Part shown: one piece after another, positions 45,083-54,912 of the stretch
How positions within the stretch are numbered: the stretch's first letter is position 1
Layout of the letters: each line of letters opens with the position of its first letter
Assembly (NCBI RefSeq): GCF_003865075.1
Contig: NZ_BHWB01000002.1
Location: 248,001-312,000, forward strand
Source of the DNA: Bacteroides faecalis
GTDB taxonomy: Bacteria; Bacteroidota; Bacteroidia; Bacteroidales; Bacteroidaceae
Length of the DNA stretch: 64,000 nt
Direction: 5' to 3'
Notes under the pieces: model-generated
Seen by the model: the letters and a program-made list of their open reading frames with translations, nothing else
Databases searched by the model: none
What the model was told of the DNA's origin: nothing
Program-made: the position numbers and the translations under genes

Positions 45083-45343
45083 ATCTGTAAAACCCAAAAT
45101 AGAAATATCCAATGTCTGTATCCACATGAAAAAGAACTTGCACACTTTCCAATCTCTGATACTCAAAATAAATATATAACCAGAGTAGCTCCAGGAAAAC
45201 ATAGTCTTATTATTCCTTTAAGAAGCAAAGCCATTATTACAATCAGAAATAATAAACTTGCCCAACTCCCCCCAGGTGAGTATGAGATCATTTTAACTGA
45301 TATCAGCGGGATAACTTGGAAGCAAACGCTCACTCTCAACTAA
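45083..45343 (+). pseudogene. Start-less ORF remnant (beta-sandwich-like tail)
   Basis: A frame open from 45083 to TAA 45341-45343 has no ATG. Its last 55 codons look like coding sequence: R-V-A-P-G-K-H-S-L-I-I-P, I-T-I-R-N-N, L-P-P-G-E-Y-E-I-I-L-T-D-I-S-G, a pattern of edge strands of an Ig-like or carrier domain. Probably the 3' end of a deleted gene. Family not recognised. Confidence 0.4.
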
Positions 45344-45536
45344 ATCAAATTAATAGTTCCATAGAATAAGGTGTATTTCAGTATAGTATAAAAACTATAG
45401 ATATACACCTTTTTGTATTTTCTGTTTTTTTATTTTTCTCTACCTTTTGCTCTCCAACCTCAAACTACCTAAATATACTGAATTTAAGAAATAACTTTGC
45501 CTATTTCTAGGTATTGCGTCCCTTTTTAACCTCACA

Positions 45537-45544
45537 TAACTTTG
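45537..45544 (+). promoter_or_regulatory. Promoter -7 element of porin-imelysin operon
   Basis: TAACTTTG 23 bp before the porin ATG, with TTG at 45513-45515 at 21-bp spacing. A second TAACTTTG lies at 45492-45499 and could be an alternative start. Confidence 0.6.
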
Positions 45545-45567
45545 CAGTCGAAAAAATTAAATAAAAA

Positions 45568-46901
45568 ATGAGAAAACTAACTGCAATCTTCATTCTTTGT
45601 CTCCTGTCTTCATTTCATACACTTTCAGCACAGGAAACGCAAGAAAAATCTAAAAGTACCAAATCTACTTCGGAAGAGTATACAAAATTCCGTTTCGGCG
45701 GCTATGGTGAAATTGTCGCAAAATTCAAAGATTATGGTATCAACCGATTCTATGGTGGTAGTGACGGAAATGCCAATGATCAAAGAAATACAATTTCTAT
45801 TCCACGCTTTGTATTAGCATTCGATTACAAATTTAATTCTAAATGGATACTTGGTGCGGAGATTGAGTTTGAATCCGGTGGAACAGGAACTGCTCTTGAA
45901 CTAGAAACTCTGAGAATGGAGAATATGAAACAGAAATTGAAAAGGGGGGTGAAGTTGCCTTGGAACAATTTCACATTACCCGCTTAATAAATCCTGCTTT
46001 CAATATACGTGTCGGACATATGATTGTTCCAGTGGGACTAACAAATACACATCATGAACCAACTTTCTTCTTCGGAACTTCGCGTCCGGAAGGAGAAACA
46101 ACCATTCTGCCATCCACGTGGCATGAGACAGGTTTAGCCTTTTTCGGTTCTTTTGGAAAAGGACATGCCAGTTTCGATTACCAAGCGATGGTAGTTACCG
46201 GATTAAATGCTAACGGATTTGACCGAAACACGTGGATAGCCGGTGGTAAACAAGGTTTCTTTGAAGAGGATAACTTTACTTCACCAGCTTACGTTGCCCG
46301 CTTAGATTATAAAGGAGTACCTGGTTTACGTGTAGGAGCATCATTCTATTACTGTGTAAATGCAGGTTCTAATTCTGATAAAGCTGCTACATATTCAAAA
46401 ATCGGCAGTATTCCAGTAAGGATTTATACAGCAGATGCACAATACATTAATAAATATGTTACTGCACGTGGAAATATTGTATATGGTAATTTAGGAAATT
46501 CTGCTGCACTTAGCGGGAAAAATACCCAGTTATCTAACTTATCTCCATATAGCCGCATCACCCCGATAGCAAAAAATGCTGTAAGTTATGCTGGGGAAGT
46601 TGGAGTCAATATCAGGTCAATATTCAATAATAGCAAAATTCCGGTTATTTATCCTTTTGCCCGTTATGAATATTACAATCCACAAGAAAAAGGTGAAAAA
46701 AGACAAACAATGGATAAACGTAATCAGGTCAGCATGTGGACAGCCGGCTTAAATTGGTATGCTTTACCCAACCTAGTCATTAAAGCCGATTATACAACAC
46801 GTAAAATAGGGACAAGCAAAATATTTGGTAAAGGGCGCTATAATAGCGAAAATGAATTTGCCATCGGTATTGCATACATTGGCTGGTTTATAAAAAAATA
46901 A
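45568..46901 (+). pseudogene. Outer-membrane porin (OprP/OprO-like), one-base frameshift
   Basis: Signal peptide (ending L-S-A-Q near residue 22), then F-R-F-G-G-Y-G-E near 41-48 and S-I-P-R-F-V-L-A-F-D-Y near 75, typical of phosphate-selective-porin-like barrels. The first frame stops at 45985-45987, but E-Y-E-T-E-I-E-K-G and A-L-E-Q-F-H-I-T continue in another frame to 46901, including R-V-G-H-M-I-V-P-V-G, F-F-G-T-S-R-P-E-G-E and a C-terminal aromatic barrel strand ending I-G-W-F-I-K-K. The shift lies near 45911-45918, not in a homopolymer; one missing base restores a protein of about 444 residues. First gene of the iron/heme cluster. Confidence 0.82.
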
Positions 46902-46932
46902 GTATATATTAACAATTTAATTTTACATAAAC

Positions 46933-48090
46933 ATGAGAAAGAATATCTTTTATACTGCAATACTTATTGCAGGATTGACTTTTACAACTACAGCTTGTAG
47001 TAATGATGATGATAATGATACACAATCTCCCATAGATCTGGAATGTACGCAAAATAATGTGGCGTCCTGGGGTAACTATATGAAAGTGGTAGCTACTCTT
47101 CTAAAAAATGATGCAGCTAACCTATATTCAGATTGGAATAATAGTTATGAGGGTGGAGATAGTTATGCTGAAATATTCAAGAAACATAACAGTACAACTT
47201 TCTCAAGTGCATTGAACTGTGTCCAGCAAATTATTGACGGTTGTTACGATATTGCCAATGAAGTCGGTACACAGAAAATCGGTGACCCATACGAAAAATA
47301 TGAAGCAGGAAATATCAGCGGAGCATTATATGCTGTTGAGTCTTGGTACAGTTGGCATTCGCGTGAAGACTATTCAAATAATATACTTTCTATCCGTAAT
47401 GCATACTATGGAACTAGAGATGGTAGTATTAACGATAATTCAATATCAAAGATTCTTGCCAACAACGGTTACTCAGAATTGAATAATCAAATGATAGCAG
47501 CCATCAATAAAGCTTATGATACTATTTTGGATATTCCGCAACCTTTTCGTAATAACATTAATAGTTCTGAAGCTGAAGTCGCTATGGAAGCTTGCGCAGA
47601 ACTTGCCAATTTATTAACCAATACATTAAAACCCACCATCACTAATAACTCAACTCTTAATAGTAACAGTACTTTAGATCCTATAGTTAAACAATATGTA
47701 GATGTTGTCGTATTGCCTACATATTTGGACTTAAAGAATGAAACTGAAGCACTCTATCAAACAGTAAGTACCTTCCAAGCTAATCCTAGTAACGCAGCAT
47801 TCACTACAGCTGCTCTTGCTTGGGTAAATGCACGTGTTCCATGGGAAAGAAGTGAAGCCTTCTTATTTGGTCCTGTTGCTTCAAAAGGTCTTGATCCAAA
47901 TATGGATAGCTGGCCTTTAGACCAGGATGCTATTGTTAATATTTTAAATTCTGGGAATTATGCAGACCTGGAATGGAGTGGTGACTACGATGAAGATAAT
48001 GAAGATATCGCAGCAGCTCAAAATGTACGTGGCTTCCACACATTAGAATATTTGCTTTTTAAAGATGGTAAAGCACGTACCATCAAATAA
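46933..48090 (+). CDS. Imelysin family lipoprotein
   Basis: 385 residues. Lipobox T-T-A-C (Cys22). Peptidase_M75/imelysin domain, two helical bundles, with the family G-x-H-x-x-E motif as G-F-H-T-L-E (residues 367-372) and a W-Y-S-W-H-S segment in the region around 137-142. The P-W-E-R-S-E-A-F-L-F-G-P segment (about 312-323) is diagnostic. Imelysins (IrpA, EfeO/EfeM relatives) bind iron or heme at the cell surface or periplasm. Here it is flanked by a porin and a di-heme oxidoreductase, an association also seen in proteobacteria. Probably iron-acquisition related. Confidence 0.9.
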   Translation: MRKNIFYTAILIAGLTFTTTACSNDDDNDTQSPIDLECTQNNVASWGNYMKVVATLLKNDAANLYSDWNNSYEGGDSYAEIFKKHNSTTFSSALNCVQQIIDGCYDIANEVGTQKIGDPYEKYEAGNISGALYAVESWYSWHSREDYSNNILSIRNAYYGTRDGSINDNSISKILANNGYSELNNQMIAAINKAYDTILDIPQPFRNNINSSEAEVAMEACAELANLLTNTLKPTITNNSTLNSNSTLDPIVKQYVDVVVLPTYLDLKNETEALYQTVSTFQANPSNAAFTTAALAWVNARVPWERSEAFLFGPVASKGLDPNMDSWPLDQDAIVNILNSGNYADLEWSGDYDEDNEDIAAAQNVRGFHTLEYLLFKDGKARTIK

Positions 48091-48181
48091 GTTTATCTCA
48101 TAAATAACCTCAAGAAGTAAAGGTGAGATTGAAAAATCTTCCTTTACTTCTTTGGTATGTTCAAGTATATTATCTCAATCT

Positions 48182-49624
48182 ATGACAATGAAAATGAATT
48201 CTTTATTAAAATATTCATTTCCTATCTTTTTCCTGTTAGCATGTAGTGCTTGCACCGAAGAAGGAATTGATGTTTTAGAAATAGAAGTTCCTGAAGGCTA
48301 TGCATTATCAGCCGGTACGGCAACTAATTTTCTAAACTCTTCCTTTGCCTATGACACTCCTGCTGACTGGATCTCAGGCAGCTACGACAGTCGTTTCAAT
48401 TCTGGTGATAAGCTTTATGATGATGTCCGTACAAGTAGTAATGGCACTGGAGGAGGATTAGGTCCGGTATATGCCGGTTATTCTTGCGGAAGTTGCCACC
48501 GAAATGCCGGTCGCACCAAACCAACACTTTGGAGTGAAGGTGGTTCAGGAAACTATGGATTCTCCTCAATGTTAGTTTATATTTCACGCAAAAATGGTGC
48601 ATTTTTCCAAGATTATGGACGAGTTCTTCACGATCAGGCTATTTATGGGGTTGATCCGGAAGGAAAGCTTTCTGTTACCTATACTGAAGAAACCTTCACC
48701 TTCCCGGACGGTGAGGAATATAAACTTTGCAAGCCCAATTACACAATCACTCAATGGTATGCAGATGAAATAAAACCAGAAGACCTTTTCTGTACGGTAC
48801 GTATTCCTCTACGCCATGTAGGTATGGGACAAATGATGGCATTAGATCCTATCGAAATAGAAGCTCTAGCTGCAAAAAGTAATTATCCAGAGTACGGTAT
48901 CAGTGGACGCTGTAATTACATCACAGAACGGGGCGTTAGATGTTTAGGCCTTTCCGGCAACAAAGCCCAACATGCTGATTTAACGGTTGAACTTGGTTTT
49001 TCTAGTGACATGGGAGTCACTAACAGTCGCTATCCGGAGGAAATTTGCGAAGGACAAACCCAAGTAAATCAAGGTAGTATGATGGGCCTTTCTTACGATC
49101 AGCTGGATGTCAGCACGAAAGAGATGGAAGATGTGGACCTTTATATGCAATCTTTAAGCGTGCCGGCACGCCGCAATGTGAATGATCCTCAGGTAATCAA
49201 AGGTGAACAAAAGTTCTACGAAGCCAAATGCCATCTTTGTCATGTGACTACACTTCACACCAAAACACGTGGAACGGCTTTATTGAATGGTACTCAACTA
49301 CCATGGTTAGGCGGGCAAACCATCCACCCTTATTCAGACTTCCTGCTACATGATATGGGAACTGAAATTATGGGAGTCGGGTTGAACGATAATTATGTAA
49401 GTGGTCTGGCACGAGGAAATGAATGGCGAACCACTCCTCTCTGGGGAATCGGATTACAAGAGAAAGTTAATGGGCATACCTACTTTTTGCATGACGGACG
49501 TGCTAGAAATTTAGTAGAAGCTATTATGTGGCACGGAGGAGAAGGAGAAGCGTCCAAAAATATTTTCAAAAATATGAGTAAAGAAGACCGCGACGCACTT
49601 ATCGCATTTATAAATTCACTTTAA
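48182..49624 (+). CDS. Di-heme oxidoreductase (DHOR family) lipoprotein
   Basis: ATG 48182 gives 480 residues; ATG 48188 is also possible, while the upstream TTG 48152 adds no sensible signal. Lipobox L-A-C-S-A-C region near residue 22-25. Two c-type heme sites: C-G-S-C-H (102-106) and C-H-L-C-H (350-354). The DHOR signature F-L-H-D-G-R-A with A-I-M-W-H-G-G-E-G-E lies near the C-terminus, a relative of MauG/cytochrome c peroxidase. An oxidase or peroxidase acting outside the inner membrane is expected; substrate unknown. Its heme would be attached by the CcsBA encoded at the end of the cluster. Confidence 0.9.
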   Translation: MTMKMNSLLKYSFPIFFLLACSACTEEGIDVLEIEVPEGYALSAGTATNFLNSSFAYDTPADWISGSYDSRFNSGDKLYDDVRTSSNGTGGGLGPVYAGYSCGSCHRNAGRTKPTLWSEGGSGNYGFSSMLVYISRKNGAFFQDYGRVLHDQAIYGVDPEGKLSVTYTEETFTFPDGEEYKLCKPNYTITQWYADEIKPEDLFCTVRIPLRHVGMGQMMALDPIEIEALAAKSNYPEYGISGRCNYITERGVRCLGLSGNKAQHADLTVELGFSSDMGVTNSRYPEEICEGQTQVNQGSMMGLSYDQLDVSTKEMEDVDLYMQSLSVPARRNVNDPQVIKGEQKFYEAKCHLCHVTTLHTKTRGTALLNGTQLPWLGGQTIHPYSDFLLHDMGTEIMGVGLNDNYVSGLARGNEWRTTPLWGIGLQEKVNGHTYFLHDGRARNLVEAIMWHGGEGEASKNIFKNMSKEDRDALIAFINSL

Positions 49625-49647
49625 ATTTAAAACAGAATAATATTATT

Positions 49648-50862
49648 ATGAATAAAATAATAACTGCCGTTATATTGTCGCTCATGCCTTTCACTGCAAT
49701 AATGGCTCAACATGAAGAAGATACGGAAAACGGTGTAGTTTCATTAGCAGGAAGAGAAGGTTTTACCATTGAGACTAAAAAAGGAGATTTTGTATTCAAG
49801 CCCTATTTACTCGTACAGACAAGTGCCAACTTCAACTTTTATGATGATGAAGGACTGGATAAAGCTTACAATCAAGATAATGTAGCTAATTCAGGTTTCT
49901 CCATACCCTATGCAGTTTTAGGATTTACCGGTAAGGCATTTGGAAAAGTATCTTTCAATCTTTCCATGAATGCTGCTGTCAGTGGGGCGGCATTACTCCA
50001 ACAAGCTTGGTTTGACGTACAACTAAAAGAGCAATTTGCCATTCGTGTCGGGAAATTCAAGACTCCATTTTCACATGCTTATTTGACGACATTAGGGGAA
50101 ACATTGTTACCTTCACTCCCTGTATCTCTGACAGCATCTACCATTCTCCCCTATTCTCTGAATGCCGTAACACCCAACATTGGTACAGGTTTCGACTTAG
50201 GTGTAGAAGTTCATGGATTAGTTGCTGATAAATTCGGCTATGAAATTGGTATATTTAATGGTACGGGAGCTTCAGTAAATACAGCTACTAAAACATTTAG
50301 TGACGATTGGCATATTCCATCCTTATTATACGCCGGTCGCTTTACTTATATGCCCAAAGGAGTATTGCCGGCGACTCAAGGAAATCCAAATCGTTTGCAT
50401 GAGGATAAAATCATATTTGGCGTTTCTACATCTCTCAATGTAGAAAGTGAAAATGAAAGTACTAATGATTTTCGCGCAGGTCTTGAATTTGCTATGTTAA
50501 AGAATAAACTTTATCTAGGAGCCGAGATGTACTATATGCATGTAGGCTTTACCAAACGTCAAAAGATAGCCGAGTCATACGATTATTTAGGTGGTTATGT
50601 TCAAGGTGGTTATTTTGTAGCTCCACGTTTGCAAGCAGCTCTACGCTATGATTTCTTCAACCGTAATGGATTGGATACAAACGGTTTTTTGAATATGCCT
50701 GCCATAGGAGTGAATTATTTCTTCAAGAATTGCAACTTGAAGATGCAAGCAATGTATCAATATATTGCCCGTACAGGTCATGATACACAACTCGACCGGG
50801 ATAATGACGACTTAGGTTTAGCTATGCATTCAGGAGTTATTATGCTTCAATATACTTTCTAA
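49648..50862 (+). CDS. Outer-membrane porin (OprP/OprO-like)
   Basis: 404 residues. Signal peptide (ending I-M-A-Q near residue 21). Strand pattern of a 16- to 18-stranded porin: F-V-F-K-P-Y-L-L-V-Q near 49, V-R/A-V-G-K-F-K-T-P-F-S-H near 131-142, P-Y-S-L-N-A-V near 168, and a final strand G-V-I-M-L-Q-Y-T-F ending in Phe, as needed for BAM insertion. Second porin in the cluster and intact. Likely a channel for an anionic or metal substrate linked to imelysin and DHOR. Confidence 0.85.
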   Translation: MNKIITAVILSLMPFTAIMAQHEEDTENGVVSLAGREGFTIETKKGDFVFKPYLLVQTSANFNFYDDEGLDKAYNQDNVANSGFSIPYAVLGFTGKAFGKVSFNLSMNAAVSGAALLQQAWFDVQLKEQFAIRVGKFKTPFSHAYLTTLGETLLPSLPVSLTASTILPYSLNAVTPNIGTGFDLGVEVHGLVADKFGYEIGIFNGTGASVNTATKTFSDDWHIPSLLYAGRFTYMPKGVLPATQGNPNRLHEDKIIFGVSTSLNVESENESTNDFRAGLEFAMLKNKLYLGAEMYYMHVGFTKRQKIAESYDYLGGYVQGGYFVAPRLQAALRYDFFNRNGLDTNGFLNMPAIGVNYFFKNCNLKMQAMYQYIARTGHDTQLDRDNDDLGLAMHSGVIMLQYTF

Positions 50863-50873
50863 AAGATAGAAAA

Positions 50874-51605
50874 ATGTTATATATAAGAAAATATACAATT
50901 CCAATCTTTATTCTTACCTTGATTGCCATGGTCATTAGTTCATGTGATGACGGACGGATTTATGAAAAAACAGTTCATATTCCCCGAGAAGGACGTACCT
51001 TGAAATTGACCGGTAAGATTAATGGGATAGATAAATGGACTAGCGACTATAGTATAGTAGTGGCAGGCTTTGATGATGAGAACAAGTATGCCATTATATC
51101 AAAGATAGTCTCCACTTCGGTAGGAGAAGACAACAATATTCAAGTAATCATGGCAGGTATTAGTGATGATGTAACGAAAGTAGAACTATGTGCTATTGAC
51201 AGGTTAAGAAGACGTGTGGTAACATTCTGCTCGATAAATAGCAGTACTGCAGAAGCAGATACGATCAGAATGGATGTAGGTACTATTGATGTCAGTATGT
51301 ACCATGCGATTCAAACTAACATTTTCACCGCCAATTGTATCGGTTGCCATGGTGAAAGTACTGAAGCAGCAGCCCAACTACATCTGACAGAAAGAGCAAG
51401 TTACAATGCTTTGGTTAATCAACCTTCAATAATTGATGGGAATATGTTAAGAGTAAAGCCTAACAATGCGCAGGAGAGCTTTTTACATCTTATATTAAAT
51501 AGCAATGATTATTCACATCACCCTCATGTAGATATACTTCCCGCCAAAACCAAAACCGAATTATTAGAACTTATCGATAATTGGATTGACGGTGGTGCAC
51601 AATAG
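50874..51605 (+). CDS. Mono-heme cytochrome c lipoprotein
   Basis: 243 residues. Lipobox I-S-S-C (Cys24). Residues about 40-130 form a beta-sandwich, then a C-terminal cytochrome domain with one heme site C-I-G-C-H (155-159), a downstream G-x-x-L-R-V-x-P near 190 and a possible axial ligand at His/Met (M-L-R or the H-H-P-H segment near 220). The architecture resembles small planctomycete/Bacteroidetes PSCyt lipoproteins. It probably transfers electrons to or from DHOR in the outer periplasm. 11 bp after the porin gene. Confidence 0.82.
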   Translation: MLYIRKYTIPIFILTLIAMVISSCDDGRIYEKTVHIPREGRTLKLTGKINGIDKWTSDYSIVVAGFDDENKYAIISKIVSTSVGEDNNIQVIMAGISDDVTKVELCAIDRLRRRVVTFCSINSSTAEADTIRMDVGTIDVSMYHAIQTNIFTANCIGCHGESTEAAAQLHLTERASYNALVNQPSIIDGNMLRVKPNNAQESFLHLILNSNDYSHHPHVDILPAKTKTELLELIDNWIDGGAQ

Positions 51606-51627
51606 CAACCAGTTATAAAAAAATCAT

Positions 51628-52782
51628 ATGGACAACAATAAACAACAAACTTTTTATTCAGAAAATACTTTAACCGAAATATTTAAATATGAAGTAAAAA
51701 ACGGAGTTTCGGAATTTCACGTAATGATTCATGCTACTAATCCGAAGATTAGTTATGAGGAGCAATTAAATGCCATCATAGATACTTATTATCGGTTACG
51801 TGAAAAAGAATTGTATGAAGCAACAGCTGTTTTCAAACGTTACTTCCTTAGTGATGCTTCCAATCAAGCGGACACTTTATTGGCTTTAATGGCAGAAAAC
51901 ACAGATTGTGCGCTCTCCATTGTAGAACAACCACCATTGAATGGAACAAAAATCGCATTATGGATTTATCTCCAAACCAATGTACAGACGCGGGTACTTC
52001 ACAATGGTTTGTTTGAAGTTAAGCATAATTCTTATCGTCATTTCTGGGGAGGTAATGCTTTCAATCGTGCTGCCAATTCAGAATACCAGACTCGCTTGTT
52101 ATTGAATGACTATGTGATGCAACTCGTAGAACAAGGCTGCAAATTAGCAGACAATTGCATCCGTACTTGGTTTTTCGTACAAAATGTAGATGTTAATTAT
52201 GCCGGAGTAGTAAAAGCACGGAATGAAGTTTTTGTCACTCAAAACCTGACAGAAAAGACACATTACATCTCCAGTACAGGAATCGGTGGACGTCATGCTG
52301 ATCCTAAAGTTCTGGTCCAAATGGATACATATGCCGTTGATGGTTTAAAACCGGAACAGATTCATTTTCTCTATGCGTCGTCTCACCTAAATCCAACTTA
52401 TGAATATGGTGTCAGTTTCGAACGCGGAACGTACGTAGATTACGGAGACCGACGTCAAGTGTTTATCTCCGGAACCGCAAGCATTAACAACAAAGGTGAA
52501 GTGGTATATCCCGGAGATATCCGCAAACAGACCCTACGAATGTGGGAAAATGTAGAAACTTTATTAAAAGAGGCGGAATGTACGTTCGATCATGTAGGAC
52601 AGATGATCGTATATTTACGTGATATTGCAGATTATACAATTGTCAAAGAGATGTACGACCAACGTTTTCCCAATACTCCTAAAGTATTTGTTCATGCACC
52701 TGTATGTCGTCCCGGATGGCTAATCGAAATGGAGTGTATAGGAGTAAAAGTTTGTGAGAACAAAAAGTATGTCCCATTTTAA
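51628..52782 (+). CDS. Rid / chorismatase-like enzyme
   Basis: 384 residues without signal peptide. The C-terminal part (about 265-380) has the Rid/YjgF trimer-fold pattern (V-F-I-S-G-T-A-S-I near 276, G-D-I-R-K-Q near 293, V-G-Q-M-I-V-Y-L-R-D near 325, C-R-P-G-W-L-I-E-M-E-C near 358). The long N-terminal part with T-R-T-W-F-F-V and S-S-T-G-I-G-G-R resembles FkbO/Hyg5 chorismatases and the related RidA-domain proteins. Reaction cannot be assigned. Inside the heme/iron cluster, so it may feed or protect a redox cofactor or small aromatic; that is speculation. Confidence 0.65.
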   Translation: MDNNKQQTFYSENTLTEIFKYEVKNGVSEFHVMIHATNPKISYEEQLNAIIDTYYRLREKELYEATAVFKRYFLSDASNQADTLLALMAENTDCALSIVEQPPLNGTKIALWIYLQTNVQTRVLHNGLFEVKHNSYRHFWGGNAFNRAANSEYQTRLLLNDYVMQLVEQGCKLADNCIRTWFFVQNVDVNYAGVVKARNEVFVTQNLTEKTHYISSTGIGGRHADPKVLVQMDTYAVDGLKPEQIHFLYASSHLNPTYEYGVSFERGTYVDYGDRRQVFISGTASINNKGEVVYPGDIRKQTLRMWENVETLLKEAECTFDHVGQMIVYLRDIADYTIVKEMYDQRFPNTPKVFVHAPVCRPGWLIEMECIGVKVCENKKYVPF

Positions 52783-52803
52783 TATTATTTAAAAATTACA
52801 TCG

Positions 52804-54888
52804 TTGAAAGGGTTCATTGTTGTTTTATATACCTGTATCATAGTTCTACTTGCTGTTACCACTTTTGTGGAACAGCTAAAGGGGACAGATTTTGTAGAAA
52901 AGAATGTATATCATACGATCTGGTTTTGTTGTCTATGGGGAGCAATAGCCGCCATAGCGTTCATTGTTCTCATCCGACGTTCTCTATGGCACCGGCTTCC
53001 TTTATTGTTGTTTCATGGCTCCCTCTTAGTTATCTTGGTGGGGGCCATGATTACATTTGTCAGAGGCAAAAAAGGATATATTCATTTACGACCGGGAATA
53101 ACAGAATGTAGTTTTCAAGAAAAGGAAAGCAAAAATCATATCAATTTACCGTTTACAATACGTCTGGACAGTTTTCAGATAGAATATTATCCGGGTACGG
53201 AAGCACCTGCTGATTATGTCACTCATTTCACCTATTCTCTTCCGGGAGAACAGGTTTCAATGCAAGAATCGATCTCTATGAACCATATATTCACTTTACA
53301 AGGTTATCGTTTTTACCAGTCCTCGTTTGATGATGATAAGCAAGGGAGTTGGTTGTCTGTAAATTATGATCCATGGGGAACTGGGGTAACATATATTGGG
53401 TATATTTTACTTGGTCTTTCCATGATCTGTTTATTGTTCTCACGCAAAGGTGAATTTATCCAGCTTTTAAATCATCCTTTACTGAAAAAAGGAGGATTAT
53501 TCGTAACATTTCTTTTCTGTATAATAGGAACCATGCAAGGACAAAAGAGAGTACTCCCTACTCTCACAAGAGCCCAAGCAGATAGCTTGGCCTATAAACA
53601 GGTAATATACAATGAACGAGTAGCTCCATTTAATACATTGGCTCGTGATTTTGTACAGAAACTCACAGGAAATTCAACTTACAAAGGTTTGACTCCCGAA
53701 CAAGTATTAGGAGGATGGTTGCTTCACCCGGAAGTATGGAAAGACGAACCGATGATTTACATAAAAAGTACTGAACTCCGTCATTTACTAGGAATAAAAG
53801 CTCCTTATGTACGTCTAAGTGAATTATTTAACGGTTCCGTCTATCGTTTACAAGAATATTTTCAACAAGAGGAGAAACAAAGTAAATTATCAAAAGCGAT
53901 TCAGGAAACAGACGAAAAGGTAGGCTTGATTCTTATGCTAACCAACGGAACAATAATTCGTCTGCTACCGGATGATGGCAGTGTAAAACCTCTTTCCAAA
54001 ATGAAAATTGAGGCAGAAATACTTTATAACCGTATCCCTTTCAGCAAAATTCTTTTTATGATAAATTTATCATTAGGATTACTCTCCTTTCTAGGATTAC
54101 TCTATTATTATTTGAAACCACCGTATTTTGTAACCGGTAAAAGAAGGTTATTACGCATCACAAATCTGTTTTTTTCCATTGCACTTTATACTACATTTTT
54201 ATTTCATTTATCAGGTTATTGCCTGCGTTGGTATATTAGCGGACGTATTCCACTTAGCAATGGTTACGAAACAATGCAATTTATGGCACTTTGCATTCTT
54301 CTCGTATCTTGTCTGCTTCACCGTAAGTTTCCATATACCCTTCCATTCGGCTTCTTACTTTCCGGTTTCGCATTACTAGTTTCTTATTTGGGACAAATGA
54401 ATCCACAAATCACTCCTTTAATGCCGGTACTCGTTTCTCCCTGGTTAAGCATTCATGTCTCACTGATCATGATGTCCTATGCCTTATTTGCATTTATCAT
54501 GCTCAATGGGATACTTGTATTATGTATTCTGAAGAAAGATACTACCATTTCCGAATCCGCAAATAACGACGAACGTGTAGAACAATTGACTTTACTTAGT
54601 CGTCTGCTACTCTATCCGGCGACCTTCTTTTTAAGTGCAGGAATCTTTCTGGGTGCTGTTTGGGCAAATGTATCCTGGGGACGTTATTGGGCATGGGACC
54701 CTAAGGAAGTATGGGCTTTAATTACCTTTCTTGTATATGGCATAGCTTTTCATTCGCACAGCTTACACATATTCCGTAAACCTTTATTCTTTCATATCTA
54801 TATGATTCTGGCTTTCCTGACAGTATTAATGACTTATTTTGGAGTAAATTATATTCTTGGTGGAATGCACAGCTATGCTAATAGTTGA
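52804..54888 (+). CDS. CcsBA-type cytochrome c synthase (ResB-CcsA fusion)
   Basis: 694 residues from TTG 52804; no ATG gives a better start. N-terminal ResB-like half: four membrane helices around a periplasmic domain (about 95-200 and 240-400). C-terminal CcsA half has six to eight helices with the heme-handling tryptophan-rich W-G-R-Y-W-A-W-D-P-K-E-V-W (about 625-637, the WWD domain) and conserved His residues (H-L-S-G-Y near 468; H-V-S-L near 553; H-S-H-S-L-H near 652). System II synthase that exports heme and links it to C-x-x-C-H. Its substrates here are DHOR and the lipoprotein cytochrome upstream. Last gene of the cluster. Confidence 0.9.
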   Translation: MKGFIVVLYTCIIVLLAVTTFVEQLKGTDFVEKNVYHTIWFCCLWGAIAAIAFIVLIRRSLWHRLPLLLFHGSLLVILVGAMITFVRGKKGYIHLRPGITECSFQEKESKNHINLPFTIRLDSFQIEYYPGTEAPADYVTHFTYSLPGEQVSMQESISMNHIFTLQGYRFYQSSFDDDKQGSWLSVNYDPWGTGVTYIGYILLGLSMICLLFSRKGEFIQLLNHPLLKKGGLFVTFLFCIIGTMQGQKRVLPTLTRAQADSLAYKQVIYNERVAPFNTLARDFVQKLTGNSTYKGLTPEQVLGGWLLHPEVWKDEPMIYIKSTELRHLLGIKAPYVRLSELFNGSVYRLQEYFQQEEKQSKLSKAIQETDEKVGLILMLTNGTIIRLLPDDGSVKPLSKMKIEAEILYNRIPFSKILFMINLSLGLLSFLGLLYYYLKPPYFVTGKRRLLRITNLFFSIALYTTFLFHLSGYCLRWYISGRIPLSNGYETMQFMALCILLVSCLLHRKFPYTLPFGFLLSGFALLVSYLGQMNPQITPLMPVLVSPWLSIHVSLIMMSYALFAFIMLNGILVLCILKKDTTISESANNDERVEQLTLLSRLLLYPATFFLSAGIFLGAVWANVSWGRYWAWDPKEVWALITFLVYGIAFHSHSLHIFRKPLFFHIYMILAFLTVLMTYFGVNYILGGMHSYANS

Positions 54889-54912
54889 TATCATAACAAC
54901 AATATAAGGTAA

